Assembly (NCBI GenBank): GCA_031268175.1
Contig: JAIRXR010000002.1
Coordinates: 1-39,624 of the forward strand
Length of the DNA: 39,624 bases
Direction: 5' to 3'
From: Puniceicoccales bacterium
GTDB lineage: Bacteria > Verrucomicrobiota > Verrucomicrobiia > Opitutales > JAIRKQ01
The position numbers were made by a program, and so were the translations under genes. A model generated the notes under the pieces. That model was not told the DNA's origin and ran no database searches. It saw only the letters and a program-made list of their open reading frames with translations. Positions 15,529 through 24,806 of the stretch are shown here, piece after piece; position 1 is the first letter of the stretch, and each line of letters starts with the position of its first letter.

Positions 15529-16809
15529 ATGAGGGGTGACGTTCACTGCGTGATAATGGGTGGAGGACGCGGCGACAGGCTGTATCCACTGACAAAAACG
15601 CGCTGCAAGCCGGCGGTTCCGCTGGCCGGCAAGTACAGGCTGGTCGACATTCCGATAAGCAACTGCCTGAACGCTGGATTTTCTAAAATTTACATTCTGA
15701 CGCAATTTAACACCAGGTCGCTTCACAGGCACATAGAAACGACCTACAGATTCGATACCTTTGGCAACAGCTCCATTGAAATTTTTTCCGCGGAGCAGAC
15801 AAATAGCGTCGGAGAACAGTGGTATGCCGGCACGGCCGATGCCGTGAGAAAAAATTTGAAGTACATAAATCACAGACCGGATGATACGGTTTTGGTCCTT
15901 TCCGGGGATCAGCTATATCGGATGAATCTCGCTGACTTCGTTGCGAGGCACAGGAACAGCCGTGCGGATGTGACAATCGCCACGAAAACCGTACCAGAGG
16001 GGCGAATTTCTGAATTTGGCATAGCGCTCGTAGACGATAGCCTAAAAATCAGCGATTTCGTCGAAAAACCGAATTCTCCGGGGATGGCAAAGCACTGTGT
16101 CATCGGAGAAAGCATCAGGAAAACGCTGCGGGATAGGAGTAATACGCCGTACTACTTGGCATCGATGGGCATATACGCCTTCACGTCCAAAAAATTGGAG
16201 GAAGTTCTCAGTGGCTGCGGCAGCGACTTTGGCAGAGACATACTGCCTGGCATGCTCGGTAAGTACGACATGCGAGCCTACGTCTTCGATGGGTTCTGGG
16301 AAGACATCGGCACGGTGAGATCATTCTTTGAAACGAATCTGATGCTCACGGATGTCGTTCCGGAATTCGATTTTTTCGACGCTGAAAACCCAATATACAC
16401 GCGGGCGCGCTACCTGCCGGCGTGCAAGGTAAACAGCTGCCAGATGGAAAAAACGCTTCTGTCGGACGGCTGCATAATAACCAGCGCCACGCTCGTGCGA
16501 TGCGTGATTGGTTTGAGATCCGTCATAGGGCGCGGGACGTACCTGGAAAACGTCCTAATGTTCGGGGCGGATTACTTCGATTGCCAGGACTCCCTCGATG
16601 GCCAGAGCACCGGAAGAATTCCGCTCGGCATTGGCGAAAATTCCGTAATAAAAAATGCGATCATAGACAAGGATGCTAGAATTGGCAGCTACGTCCATTT
16701 GACACCATATGGGAAGCCGGATGGCTGCGAATGCAACGGAATGTACGTTAAGGACGGAATTTTGTGCATAGCCCGCAATGCGGAAATTCCAGATAATACG
16801 GTTTTCTGA
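15529..16809 (+). CDS. glgC: Glucose-1-phosphate adenylyltransferase (ADP-glucose pyrophosphorylase)
   Basis: The 426-residue protein has a nucleotidyltransferase domain (about 5-285) with the pyrophosphorylase loop MGGGRGDRLYPLT at 10-22 and the activator/substrate region KPAVPLAGKYRLVDIPISNC. QWYAGTADAVRK is near 98, LSGDQLYRMN near 125, and SDFVEKP near 174. A C-terminal left-handed beta-helix (about 300-426) completes it. GlgC makes ADP-glucose from glucose 1-phosphate and ATP, the committed step of bacterial glycogen synthesis. No other glycogen gene is in the window. The start ATG lies downstream of the tandem TTGACA motif and has no strong Shine-Dalgarno. Confidence 0.96.
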   Translation: MRGDVHCVIMGGGRGDRLYPLTKTRCKPAVPLAGKYRLVDIPISNCLNAGFSKIYILTQFNTRSLHRHIETTYRFDTFGNSSIEIFSAEQTNSVGEQWYAGTADAVRKNLKYINHRPDDTVLVLSGDQLYRMNLADFVARHRNSRADVTIATKTVPEGRISEFGIALVDDSLKISDFVEKPNSPGMAKHCVIGESIRKTLRDRSNTPYYLASMGIYAFTSKKLEEVLSGCGSDFGRDILPGMLGKYDMRAYVFDGFWEDIGTVRSFFETNLMLTDVVPEFDFFDAENPIYTRARYLPACKVNSCQMEKTLLSDGCIITSATLVRCVIGLRSVIGRGTYLENVLMFGADYFDCQDSLDGQSTGRIPLGIGENSVIKNAIIDKDARIGSYVHLTPYGKPDGCECNGMYVKDGILCIARNAEIPDNTVF

Positions 16810-16850
16810 TAGAAAAAGTTTGCCTTTTGTTGTAAAATTTTCTGGATGGG

Positions 16851-17735
16851 ATGCGAGTCGTCTTATCGCATACGAGTGGCGCCATGGATCCAGGAAGGGC
16901 ACAGAAAATTTTTACAATGGCTGTCGTCGCCCTTTTGTGCATCGGCGATGTGACGGCTGTGCCCAATGCGGACGGACTGCAAAGTGCGAATCGCATGGCG
17001 GAGAAGGTAGCGATCGTCAAAAATATGGAATCGAAAGACATAGAAGCTGCCAGCTTTCTATTAAACGATGTGTGGCAGAAATTGTACGAAAAATGCGGAC
17101 AGAAGAACATGGTCTTTCCAAGGCAGATCGTTTTTTTAAACGGTGCTCCCGGAGCCGGAAAGGGCACAAATACAGCTACTGTCATGCGGGTGTTGGAAAT
17201 ACCAACCAGGCCGGTGGAGGTTAGTTCGCTGCTCAATACGCCGGAATGCGAAAAATTGAAGGAAAGTGGGATGCTCGTTGGAGATGAAATTGTAATTAAG
17301 CAGCTTTTCTGCGAATTGCTGAAGCCGGAAAATTTCAGGGGCATTATAATAGACGGATTTCCAAGGACAACGGTGCAGGCACATTTTTTGAGGCTTCTGA
17401 TCAGGAAACTCAATGAGGATTGGAGCGAGCAAATGCCGATTTTTAGGATGATAAATTTTTCGGTTTCGCAGCGGACGAGCATAAATAGGCAACTGTCACG
17501 CGGCGTCGCAGCCATTGAGCAGAGCAAGAAGACGCCGGCTGATGGCGGAAAATTGGTCACCGTTCGTCCGACGGATCTGTCCGCCGAAGCAGCGGCTCGC
17601 AGGTATAAAATTTACGAAGAGTCGATTGGCGCATGCATAATGATTTTGCGCGACTGCCTTGAGTTCTATGAAATTGACGCCGAGGGGACCCTCGAAGAGG
17701 TCAAACACAGGGCGCAGAACATGCTGAGCCAGTGA
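16851..17735 (+). CDS. Adenylate-kinase-like nucleoside monophosphate kinase with N-terminal extension
   Basis: The protein is up to 294 residues. The kinase core begins near residue 88 with the P-loop GAPGAGKGT at 98-106 and the IIIDGFPRTTVQ NMP-binding block near 165. The stretch IEAASFLLNDVWQKLYEKCG before the core resembles the N-terminal region of a verrucomicrobial adenylate-kinase-like family. Before that, residues 12-36 form a short basic segment followed by a hydrophobic run (IFTMAVVALLCIG) ending in DVTA, like a weak signal peptide. The N-terminus is uncertain: ATGs at 16851, 16884 and 17025 are all possible, and the last would remove the hydrophobic segment. It lies 41 bases downstream of glgC. 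Canonical Adk may be encoded elsewhere. Confidence 0.8.
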   Translation: MRVVLSHTSGAMDPGRAQKIFTMAVVALLCIGDVTAVPNADGLQSANRMAEKVAIVKNMESKDIEAASFLLNDVWQKLYEKCGQKNMVFPRQIVFLNGAPGAGKGTNTATVMRVLEIPTRPVEVSSLLNTPECEKLKESGMLVGDEIVIKQLFCELLKPENFRGIIIDGFPRTTVQAHFLRLLIRKLNEDWSEQMPIFRMINFSVSQRTSINRQLSRGVAAIEQSKKTPADGGKLVTVRPTDLSAEAAARRYKIYEESIGACIMILRDCLEFYEIDAEGTLEEVKHRAQNMLSQ

Positions 17736-17816
17736 GGACGGCTACGGCGAATCAATCGCCGGATGCACAGGAGCGCTAATTTCGTTCGCCTTGCCATGGA
17801 GAATCCATTTCCGGCG

Positions 17817-19304
17817 CTATCGCCTGCTAGTCCAGGACGTCCTACGCATGTCACCTTCGGAGGCAAATGTTTCGTGCATCCTGAACGCGTTGGTCAGCGA
17901 AAATGGTTCGTGTCCGCCACTTGCCAGTGCCAAATACTGATTGAGCAAGTCTCTGTAATTTGGATGTGCGCAGTTGTCGATGATCGCTCGCGCTCGCTGG
18001 CGCGGATCTTTGCCGCGCAGATCGGCAACGCCCTGCTCCGTTACCAGAACCTTAACGGAATGTTCCGAATGGTCGATGTGACTGCAAAGCGGGACAATGG
18101 CACTAATTTTTCCATCCTTGGCCGTCGATTTGCAGGCAAATATGGAAATATGCGAATTTCTGGCGAAATCGGCGGACCCGCCTATGCCATTCATAATTTT
18201 ATTCCCCAGGACGTGGGTACTGTTAACGTTTCCGCATATGTCAGCTTCAAGTGCCGTGTTTATGGCTATCAAACCTAGGCGCAGCGCTATCTCCGGGTGA
18301 TTTGAAATTTCTTCGGGGCGCAGTATCAGGCGTGATTTGAAAAAGTCGTAGTCGCCGTAGATCTCAGCCAGGCAATCCTCGCTAACGGCCAGGGCGGTGG
18401 CACTCGCAAATGAAATGTCCCCGGCTCTTATGGCTGCTATAACCGAATCCTGTAAAACTTCGGAATACATGGCGTAGGTTGGAATGGCCGGGTCAATCGA
18501 CATCGCCCCTAGCACGGCATTTGCAATGTTGCCGACCCCAGATTGGATCGGCAAAAATTGCTTCGAGATGCGTCCGCTGCGCATTTCATCGACCAGGAAT
18601 CGCGCAACGTTTTCACCAATTCTATCCGTGTCGGCGTCGGGATCCGCCATGGGTCTCGCCTGGTCAGGTAAATTCGTCCGAATTACGCCGACGATTTTTT
18701 TCGGATCGACGGTGAGCGTCTCCGATCCAATCCTATCGCTGGCGGCGAGCAGTGGAATTGGGTTCGTGTTTGGCGCAGAACTCAGTTCGTAGATGTCGTG
18801 CAGCCCGCGAATTTTTTTCGGATGGTATTCGTTCAATTCGATGGCGATTTTTTTCGCGTATTTGCAAAATGTGGGAGCCATGCCAACGGCCGTTGACAGA
18901 AGAATTTCCCCGGATTCGGAAATGTCCACGGCCTCTATGATGGCCAAATCTATCTCCCCGAAAATTTTCTCCCTGGCCTGCTGGGCAAAGTGGGAAATGT
19001 GCATGTCCCAGTATGAAATTTCTCCGGCGTTTATGGCATCGCGCATGGCCCCGTTCGTTTGGTATGGCGTTCGCGACGCCACGGCCTTGGCCTTGGCCAG
19101 GGCGCCATCGATGGCATCCCCCGTGGATGCGCCACTGAGTACGTGAATTTTAAATGGCTTGCCTTCGGCATGCTCAGCCTCGGCTTTTCCGGCGATTGCT
19201 ATCCCGGAGACCTTTGGGCTGCCAGCTGGTGTAAAACCACCGAATGCCACGCGATCTCCATTTTTTACAAAATCTGCAACGTCTTCCGCTCCTATTTCTT
19301 TCAT
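17817..19304 (-). CDS. Acetyl-CoA hydrolase/CoA-transferase family (succinyl-CoA:acetate type)
   Basis: This 495-residue class I CoA-transferase carries GGFTPAGSPK near 22, the LPIQSGVGNIANAV block (251-264), the catalytic glutamate Glu282 in MYSEVLQDS, the substrate loop GIGGSADFARNS near 375, and the C-terminal CSHIDHSEH and VTEQGVADLRGKDPRQRA motifs. The family includes acetate-forming succinyl-CoA:acetate CoA-transferases and so-called acetyl-CoA hydrolases; the former role is more likely for this motif set. It would exchange CoA between acetate and succinyl-CoA, linking acetate use to the TCA cycle. It is the last gene of the suf-mla run, 43 bases after mlaF. Confidence 0.92.
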   Translation of the reverse strand: MKEIGAEDVADFVKNGDRVAFGGFTPAGSPKVSGIAIAGKAEAEHAEGKPFKIHVLSGASTGDAIDGALAKAKAVASRTPYQTNGAMRDAINAGEISYWDMHISHFAQQAREKIFGEIDLAIIEAVDISESGEILLSTAVGMAPTFCKYAKKIAIELNEYHPKKIRGLHDIYELSSAPNTNPIPLLAASDRIGSETLTVDPKKIVGVIRTNLPDQARPMADPDADTDRIGENVARFLVDEMRSGRISKQFLPIQSGVGNIANAVLGAMSIDPAIPTYAMYSEVLQDSVIAAIRAGDISFASATALAVSEDCLAEIYGDYDFFKSRLILRPEEISNHPEIALRLGLIAINTALEADICGNVNSTHVLGNKIMNGIGGSADFARNSHISIFACKSTAKDGKISAIVPLCSHIDHSEHSVKVLVTEQGVADLRGKDPRQRARAIIDNCAHPNYRDLLNQYLALASGGHEPFSLTNAFRMHETFASEGDMRRTSWTSRR

Positions 19305-19347
19305 TCATTCGGAAGCATAGTTGCAAATCCTGTCTGCGCCAGAAATT

Positions 19348-20151
19348 TTAATCGAATTCGGTAGGATTGTTCAAAAGCATGCGGCGCTCTTCGGACGTCA
19401 GTGCCGGCGTTTTCGTGCCCCTAGACAAAAATGCCACAACGTTTTTGTCCCTCGACGATGCAAGCAATTCCTTTGGCGCTCCGATGGCCGTGGCGGTTTT
19501 CGTCTCGACATCGAGATACATGGCCCTCGTGCCTATTGCGAAAATGCTGGCCAATTCGTGGGTCACGGCGATTATGGTGATTCCCAAACCATCCTTCAGC
19601 TCGAGGATAAGATCATCCAGCCGCCTCGCGGAAACAGGGTCGAGCCCGGCGGACGGCTCATCGAAAAATAGTATTTCCGGGTCGAGTGCCATCGCTCTGG
19701 CCAATCCGGCGCGCTTTTTCATTCCGCCGGAGATTTGGGCCGGGTAAAAATCTTCGAAGTTTTTGAGCCCTACCAGCGCCAGTTTCAAGTCGACCAGCTC
19801 TTTGATTTCTCGGCTGCTAAGATCGGTGTACGTTTCCAGCGGCAGTGCGACGTTTTCCGCCAGTGTCATGGAACTCCACAGGGCGCCTCCCTGGTAGAGG
19901 ACACCGATTTTTCTTCCGTAGAAATCATCGCCATTGATCAGTTCATTCGCGTCGACGCCGTCGTAGAAAATTTTTCCATTGCCGGCGTGTTTAAGCCCCA
20001 ACAAGTACTTTAATAGCGTGCTCTTGCCGCAGCCACTTCGTCCGATTATGAGAAACACCTCCCCGCGCTGCACATCGAAGGAAATGCCTTCCATTACAAC
20101 GTATCCGCCGTAGGCCATGTCCAAATTTTTTACGGATATTTTGCTGTCCAT
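19348..20151 (-). CDS. mlaF: ABC transporter ATPase, MlaF-like
   Basis: The 267-residue ATPase has Walker A GRSGCGKST at 37-45, the Q-loop LYQGGALWSSMTLAENVALPL, the MlaF-type signature ISGGMKKRAGLARA, Walker B LFFDEPSAGLDP, and the TVTHEL-like switch AVTHEL. The QGGALW...AENVALPL segment and ISGGM signature separate Mla/Ttg2 ATPases from other ABC proteins. With MlaE it powers phospholipid transport between the outer and inner membranes. The ATG at 20151 overlaps the mlaE stop (TGATG), which rules out the longer open frame extending to 20463. No MlaD substrate-binding gene follows; the next gene is the CoA-transferase. Confidence 0.92.
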   Translation of the reverse strand: MDSKISVKNLDMAYGGYVVMEGISFDVQRGEVFLIIGRSGCGKSTLLKYLLGLKHAGNGKIFYDGVDANELINGDDFYGRKIGVLYQGGALWSSMTLAENVALPLETYTDLSSREIKELVDLKLALVGLKNFEDFYPAQISGGMKKRAGLARAMALDPEILFFDEPSAGLDPVSARRLDDLILELKDGLGITIIAVTHELASIFAIGTRAMYLDVETKTATAIGAPKELLASSRDKNVVAFLSRGTKTPALTSEERRMLLNNPTEFD

Positions 20152-21278
20152 CACACTCCAATCGACGCAAATATCACGGCAAACGCGGCATCTGCCACTA
20201 TTATGGCGGTTATGCTCGTAACGACCGCCGCCGTTGTGGCCAATCCAACGTCCTCGGCGCTGCGTCCGCATTTTAATCCCTTCAGGCAGCCGATTATGGC
20301 GATCAACATGCCGAAAAAGGTCCCCTTTGCTATGCCGACGAGGAAGTCGTTCACAAAGACGGCGTTCGCCGTTTGCATGCAGTATTGCGTAATGGATAGG
20401 TCCGTGCGGATAACGGCCGCGCACAGACCGCCAAATATGCCGATGAACGCTGAAAACATGCATAGCAAAGGCATCATTAGCGCCAATGCGAATATCCTTG
20501 GTAGGATAAGAAAGTTGACGCTGGAAAATCCGGTCGTTTGCAGCGCATCCACTTCGTCATTTACCACCATTGTGCCTATGGTTGCGGCGAATGCAGCGCC
20601 GGTGCGTCCGGACATTATCACTCCGGTCATGATGCATCCCATTTCCCTCATCATGGAAATTCCAACTAGGTCGGCTACGTAGATGCTCGCTCCAAACTGC
20701 GCCAGTTCCAGGATGCTGATGAATGCAATTATGAGTCCGACGAGAAAACTTATTAGGGCGACGATTGGCAATGCGCGCACGCCGACATCCTGCAAAATCA
20801 CTAAAAATTCCTGGGCGCGGATTCGCACTCTACGCTTGAAAAATGCCGCGACGGCCGAGCAAGTTTCCCCTAGAAATTCGATGAAATTTTTCGAATTGGC
20901 AAATGCGGCGACCAAATACCCAATTAACAGGGCGAGTGGGTTTTTACTCCTTTTTTCGGAGATTTGAACATCTGCAGCCTTGGAAGTTTCCGCCAAATCA
21001 ACCAATTTCAGCGCGCCGGCTGGTATGCCATCGAAGTCAAGTGACGAATTTTGGGCCTTGCAAACTTCGACGATGCCGACTAGGAAGCTCACCAGGCTCG
21101 AATCCCAGGCTTCCAAATTCACGGCGCGAACTTTTACGCTGGCCATTGACTTTTTTGACGAAATTTTTGCCACGCAATCCGTTGGACTTCGATTTCTTTC
21201 GCGCAAGTTCCACGCACCGGAGACGGTGATCTCGGCCGCATCTTCGGCCTCGAATTTAAGCTCAGCGGTGCCAACCAT
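20151..21278 (-). CDS. mlaE: MlaE-family permease with N-terminal STAS-like domain
   Basis: The 375-residue protein has an N-terminal soluble part (about 1-95) with a STAS-like pattern (ITVSGAWNL, then VNLEAWDSSLVSFLVGIVEVC and the SLDFDGIPAG strand-turn). A MlaE permease domain of five to six membrane segments follows. Hallmarks are the DVGVRALPIVALISFLVGLI and MREMGCIMTGVIMSGRTGAA blocks and EVDALQTTGF. Fusion of a STAS-like domain to MlaE is seen in several phyla, whereas E. coli keeps a separate MlaB. It forms the inner-membrane channel of a lipid ABC transporter with MlaF, to which it is coupled by a 1-base overlap. Confidence 0.92.
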   Translation of the reverse strand: MVGTAELKFEAEDAAEITVSGAWNLRERNRSPTDCVAKISSKKSMASVKVRAVNLEAWDSSLVSFLVGIVEVCKAQNSSLDFDGIPAGALKLVDLAETSKAADVQISEKRSKNPLALLIGYLVAAFANSKNFIEFLGETCSAVAAFFKRRVRIRAQEFLVILQDVGVRALPIVALISFLVGLIIAFISILELAQFGASIYVADLVGISMMREMGCIMTGVIMSGRTGAAFAATIGTMVVNDEVDALQTTGFSSVNFLILPRIFALALMMPLLCMFSAFIGIFGGLCAAVIRTDLSITQYCMQTANAVFVNDFLVGIAKGTFFGMLIAIIGCLKGLKCGRSAEDVGLATTAAVVTSITAIIVADAAFAVIFASIGV

Positions 21279-21363
21279 TTCGATAAAAGAATGGCTGTCT
21301 ACGGTAAAAAATTTTCCATACTAGGCGAACTTTTTCTTCACCGGCTTGCCGCGGGCGCCTAGC

Positions 21364-22761
21364 CTAGCCGATTGTTCTTTCCGTCTGCAACTCGATCAGT
21401 CGCTTCATTTCAATGCTATACTCCATCGGAAATTCGCGCACCAAATCGTTGATAAACCCGTTTACAACAAGGCTCGTCGCCTGAGACTCCGGAATGCCAC
21501 GCTGGCGCATGTAGAAGATTTGTTCCTCGCTGATCTTCGACACGCTTGCCTCGTGCTGTACGGCATTCCCATTACCCGTTGCGCTGATCGTTGGGAACGT
21601 CGCCGTTTTGCTCGTAGAGTTCACAAGAAGCGCATCGCATCGCGTATTGTTTTTGCATCCCTTTAAATTTTTTTGGACGTGCACGAGCCCGCGGTAGGAT
21701 GCCATCCCGCCGCCTAAAGAGATTGATTTGGCTGTGACATTCGAAGTTGTTCCGTTGGCGAGGTGCAACACCCTGGCGCCGGTATCCTGCATTTGGCCGT
21801 CCGCCGCGACGGCGATGGATAGCACCTCTCCCTTCGCACCTTCGCCGCGCAGGTAAATCGCTGGGTACTTCATTGTGACGCGCGATCCGATGTTGCAGTC
21901 TATCCACCGAATTTCCGCGCCGCCATGGGCAACGCCGCGCTTGGTCACCAAATTAAAGACGTTGTTCGACCAATTTTGCACGGTGATATACTGAATTTTG
22001 GCATTTTTCAGCACGACGATTTCGACCACGGCCGCGTGGAGCGTGGAAGTTTCAAATTTTGGCGCCGTGCAGCCCTCGAGGTACGTCACCTCCGCTCCCT
22101 CATCAACGACGATAAGCGTTCTTTCAAATTGACCAAAATTTTCGGCATTTATGCGAAAATACGCCTGCAGCGGCTGCTTCACGCGGACGCCCTTCGGCAC
22201 GTAGATAAAGCTTCCTCCGCTGAAGACGGCGCCATTTAGCGCGCTGAACTTGTTGTCTGCCACGGGTACCACCGTTCCAAAGTATTTGCGAAAAATTTCC
22301 GGGAACTTGTTGAGGCCTTCCGTTGAATTTACGAAAATCACGCCCAGCTTGCTCAGCTCTTCCCGCATGCGTGAGTAGGCCGATTCACTGTCGAATTGCG
22401 CCTCCACACCGGCTAGAAATTTCCTTTCTTTTTCCGGAACGCCGAGCCGCTCGAACGTCTCCCTAACGTTTGCTGGCACGTTTTCCCAGGATGTTTTCGG
22501 CAATTGGTCGCTGGCGAGGTAGTAGCGAATTTTTGAAAAATCCAGATTTCGCACGGCGGCATTCGTGGCCCATTCCGGCAGCGAAAGCTCATGGAATTTT
22601 TCCAGTGCCCCGTGGCGAAATTTCCTTATCCAATCGGCGTCATTTTTAGCGTCGGAAATGTAGTCAATCGTTCCATGCTTCAGTCCAACGCCGGCGTCAT
22701 ACTTGTAGTCGACATCGCAGTGAAAATTCGCGGCATCCATGGACTGCTGAAAGTTTTCCAT
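21364..22761 (-). CDS. sufB: Fe-S cluster assembly scaffold protein SufB
   Basis: The 465-residue protein matches SufB throughout: the N-terminal [24 protein letters not shown] segment, [11 protein letters not shown] near 140, [24 protein letters not shown] in the middle, the right-handed beta-helix with [11 protein letters not shown], and the C-terminal block with [34 protein letters not shown] and [14 protein letters not shown]. SufB assembles Fe-S clusters in the SufBCD complex. The ATG at 22761 overlaps the sufC stop (TGATG) behind a GAAGGAG Shine-Dalgarno; a GTG one codon upstream is an alternative. No sufD or sufS lies next to it. Confidence 0.97.
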   Translation of the reverse strand: MENFQQSMDAANFHCDVDYKYDAGVGLKHGTIDYISDAKNDADWIRKFRHGALEKFHELSLPEWATNAAVRNLDFSKIRYYLASDQLPKTSWENVPANVRETFERLGVPEKERKFLAGVEAQFDSESAYSRMREELSKLGVIFVNSTEGLNKFPEIFRKYFGTVVPVADNKFSALNGAVFSGGSFIYVPKGVRVKQPLQAYFRINAENFGQFERTLIVVDEGAEVTYLEGCTAPKFETSTLHAAVVEIVVLKNAKIQYITVQNWSNNVFNLVTKRGVAHGGAEIRWIDCNIGSRVTMKYPAIYLRGEGAKGEVLSIAVAADGQMQDTGARVLHLANGTTSNVTAKSISLGGGMASYRGLVHVQKNLKGCKNNTRCDALLVNSTSKTATFPTISATGNGNAVQHEASVSKISEEQIFYMRQRGIPESQATSLVVNGFINDLVREFPMEYSIEMKRLIELQTERTIG

Positions 22762-23516
22762 CACTCTCCTTCGCCGGCTGCGCCGAAAAATCCGTAGCCG
22801 ACCTTTTCCAGCTTATTCATCAGCTCTACACCTCCGCTGGCTACTATTTTCCCATCCCCAATCACGTGGACAAAATCCGGGCGCACGTATTCCAAGAGTT
22901 TGCTGTGGTGCGTCACCACGATCGCGGCAAAATTGGGACCGCGCATGCCGTTCACAGCCACTGCGACAATTTTCGTGGCGTCGATGTCCAATCCGCTGTC
23001 TATTTCGTCTAAAATGGCGTACTTCGGTTCGAGCATCAGCATCTGCAAAATTTCGCAGCGCTTTTTTTCACCGCCGGAAAATTCGTCATTGATAGATCGC
23101 GCGCTGAAATTTTTGTCGATGTCGAGGATTTCCATCTTCGCCTGCAAATTTTTGTAAAAATCCACGGCGTTAAACGGAGAACCCTTCACCATTTTAGCCT
23201 GCAAAGCGGCGCGGATGAAATTCGCGACAGAGACGCCGGGAATTGCCACCGGATTTTGGAAGGCGAGAAAAATTCCCATGCGCGCAATTTCGTCGGGTTG
23301 CCTGCCGACGATGCTTGTGCCATCCATGGTGATGTCTCCGCCCAAAATTTCATAGCCGGGACAGCCAGCCATGGCCTTTGCGAGCGAACTCTTCCCGGCG
23401 CCATTTTTACCAGCCAGGACGTGTACCTCTCCGGGACAAACTTCCAGTGAAAATCCGTCCAAAATGACCCTACCGCCGGCGGAAAGCTTTAAATTTTTGA
23501 TCTCAATGACTCCCAT
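22761..23516 (-). CDS. sufC: Fe-S cluster assembly ATPase SufC
   Basis: This 251-residue ABC-type ATPase has Walker A GKNGAGKS at 36-43, the SufC-type Q-loop [14 protein letters not shown], signature FSGGEKKR at 146-153, Walker [12 protein letters not shown] at 167-177, and the H-loop VVTHHSKLL. The QNPVAIPGV and IDSGLDID segments are diagnostic for SufC. It drives conformational change in the SufBC(D) scaffold. It is the first gene of the minus-strand run and lies divergent from the cation exchanger. The upstream 188 bases hold no obvious IscR or Fur box by eye. Confidence 0.97.
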   Translation of the reverse strand: MGVIEIKNLKLSAGGRVILDGFSLEVCPGEVHVLAGKNGAGKSSLAKAMAGCPGYEILGGDITMDGTSIVGRQPDEIARMGIFLAFQNPVAIPGVSVANFIRAALQAKMVKGSPFNAVDFYKNLQAKMEILDIDKNFSARSINDEFSGGEKKRCEILQMLMLEPKYAILDEIDSGLDIDATKIVAVAVNGMRGPNFAAIVVTHHSKLLEYVRPDFVHVIGDGKIVASGGVELMNKLEKVGYGFFGAAGEGE

Positions 23517-23704
23517 GAACTCTCAGCAAGCACCTGTTAACCATTGGCTGCGCAAAGGCAACAATTTTACGGCCGTCGAATTTTTTGCTTCACCGGTTAC
23601 GCCATGCGAAAGCTGGGCACCTGATTTCGGACGATTGGCCGCAGCGCCTTCGCCCTCGGTGCTTTTCCCCTTGCGAAATTGTGATAATTTCTAGACTGCA
23701 CCGC

Positions 23705-24652
23705 ATGGCGCTGTTGCCGACGATGCTCCTTTTAATGGTGGGATTTTCCATGCTAACCGGCGGCGCAAAATTGATCTGCGATTCTGCGACTCACGTTGCG
23801 CGTCGGCTAGGCATAGGTTCCTCCGTGACAGGCATTTTTCTCGTGTCAATCGGAACGTCGGCGCCGGACTTTGTGTCCGTAATAACGGCACTGTGGGAGG
23901 GACACCAGGACATTTCCATCGGAAACATCCTCGGCAGTAATTTTGCGAATGCTACCCTTGGGTTCGGCATTGCCTCGCTAGTGATGCCATTCAAATGCAC
24001 GAAGGAAATTGCCAAGGTGGAATTTCCACTGCTGCTTGCGCTGACCGTGTTTTTTGCAATTCGCTGCCTCCGTGGCGGGCTTTCCCGACTCGATGGAATT
24101 GTGCTCATGGTGGCGTTTGCGTCCTACGCGTACCTTTCGTTTTGCGGGAAAGGATCCAAAGTGCTGAAATTAAGGCAGGAACCCACAGCCGCGAATTTCG
24201 TCGATTGGCCAATGGGGAGGAGCGTTTTAATTTTTGCCCTTTCGGCAGCTTTGCTGGCATGGGGGGCTCACCTTGTGGTGATGTCCTGCTGCAAAATTTC
24301 CGATTTCTTCGGTCTGTCGAAGACGTTCGTCGGGTTTTCGCTCTTGGCGTTTGGCACCAGCGCTCCGGAGATTTTCGTCGTTGCAATCGCGGCCAGGCGT
24401 GGAAATCACGCCATTTGTTCGGGGAACATAATCGGATCGAGTCTAATCAATTTGATGTTTGTGGCCGGCCTTTGCGCCACCGTGCATCCGCTCTATTTGG
24501 GAAAAAATGTTTTTTTTATTGAGGCAATTGTGCTCATAGGCGCCACGGCGATGGGATGGTACGTTTTTTGGACGAAGAAAGTATTTTCAAGGATGTGCGG
24601 CCTAATCTTCATTGCTACGTACCTAGCCGCGATGCTACTCATGAAAAACTAG
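23705..24652 (+). CDS. Ca2+/cation antiporter, YrbG-like (CaCA family)
   Basis: The 315-residue protein has two inverted halves, each with the CaCA alpha-repeat. The first shows IGTSAPDFVSVITAL and GNILGSNFANATLG; the second shows FGTSAPEIFVVAI and GNIIGSSLINLMFVAG. About ten membrane segments flank these. Such proteins exchange Ca2+ (or K+) for Na+ or H+ across the inner membrane. In E. coli the homologue yrbG lies beside the mla genes; here it is close to mlaEF but on the opposite strand. The ATG at 23705 is the first start that leaves a normal N-terminus; the frame is open 40 codons further upstream. Confidence 0.9.
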   Translation: MALLPTMLLLMVGFSMLTGGAKLICDSATHVARRLGIGSSVTGIFLVSIGTSAPDFVSVITALWEGHQDISIGNILGSNFANATLGFGIASLVMPFKCTKEIAKVEFPLLLALTVFFAIRCLRGGLSRLDGIVLMVAFASYAYLSFCGKGSKVLKLRQEPTAANFVDWPMGRSVLIFALSAALLAWGAHLVVMSCCKISDFFGLSKTFVGFSLLAFGTSAPEIFVVAIAARRGNHAICSGNIIGSSLINLMFVAGLCATVHPLYLGKNVFFIEAIVLIGATAMGWYVFWTKKVFSRMCGLIFIATYLAAMLLMKN

Positions 24653-24806
24653 CAGCACCGGCCACACTGGGCACCACGCTGACACCTGGCGATTTCGCCA
24701 CGGAGTGCATCCGGTAAAAAACACACGACTTCCGTGGTGACACCGTAGAGCCGTCAAAGTCGCTGCGTCCGCACCGAAGTAACGCGACGCGGTGACTTCG
24801 GCCCCA

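Noticed and set aside
20152..20463. Long N-terminal extension of mlaF
   Set aside because: The upstream part of the frame overlaps the mlaE coding sequence, is Arg/His-rich with shadow-like composition, and the ATG at 20151 gives a normal MlaF with a TGATG overlap.
24717..24745. Intrinsic terminator after the Ser/Asn-rich gene
   Set aside because: There is a T6 run on the minus strand but the stem before it is only four base pairs and interrupted.
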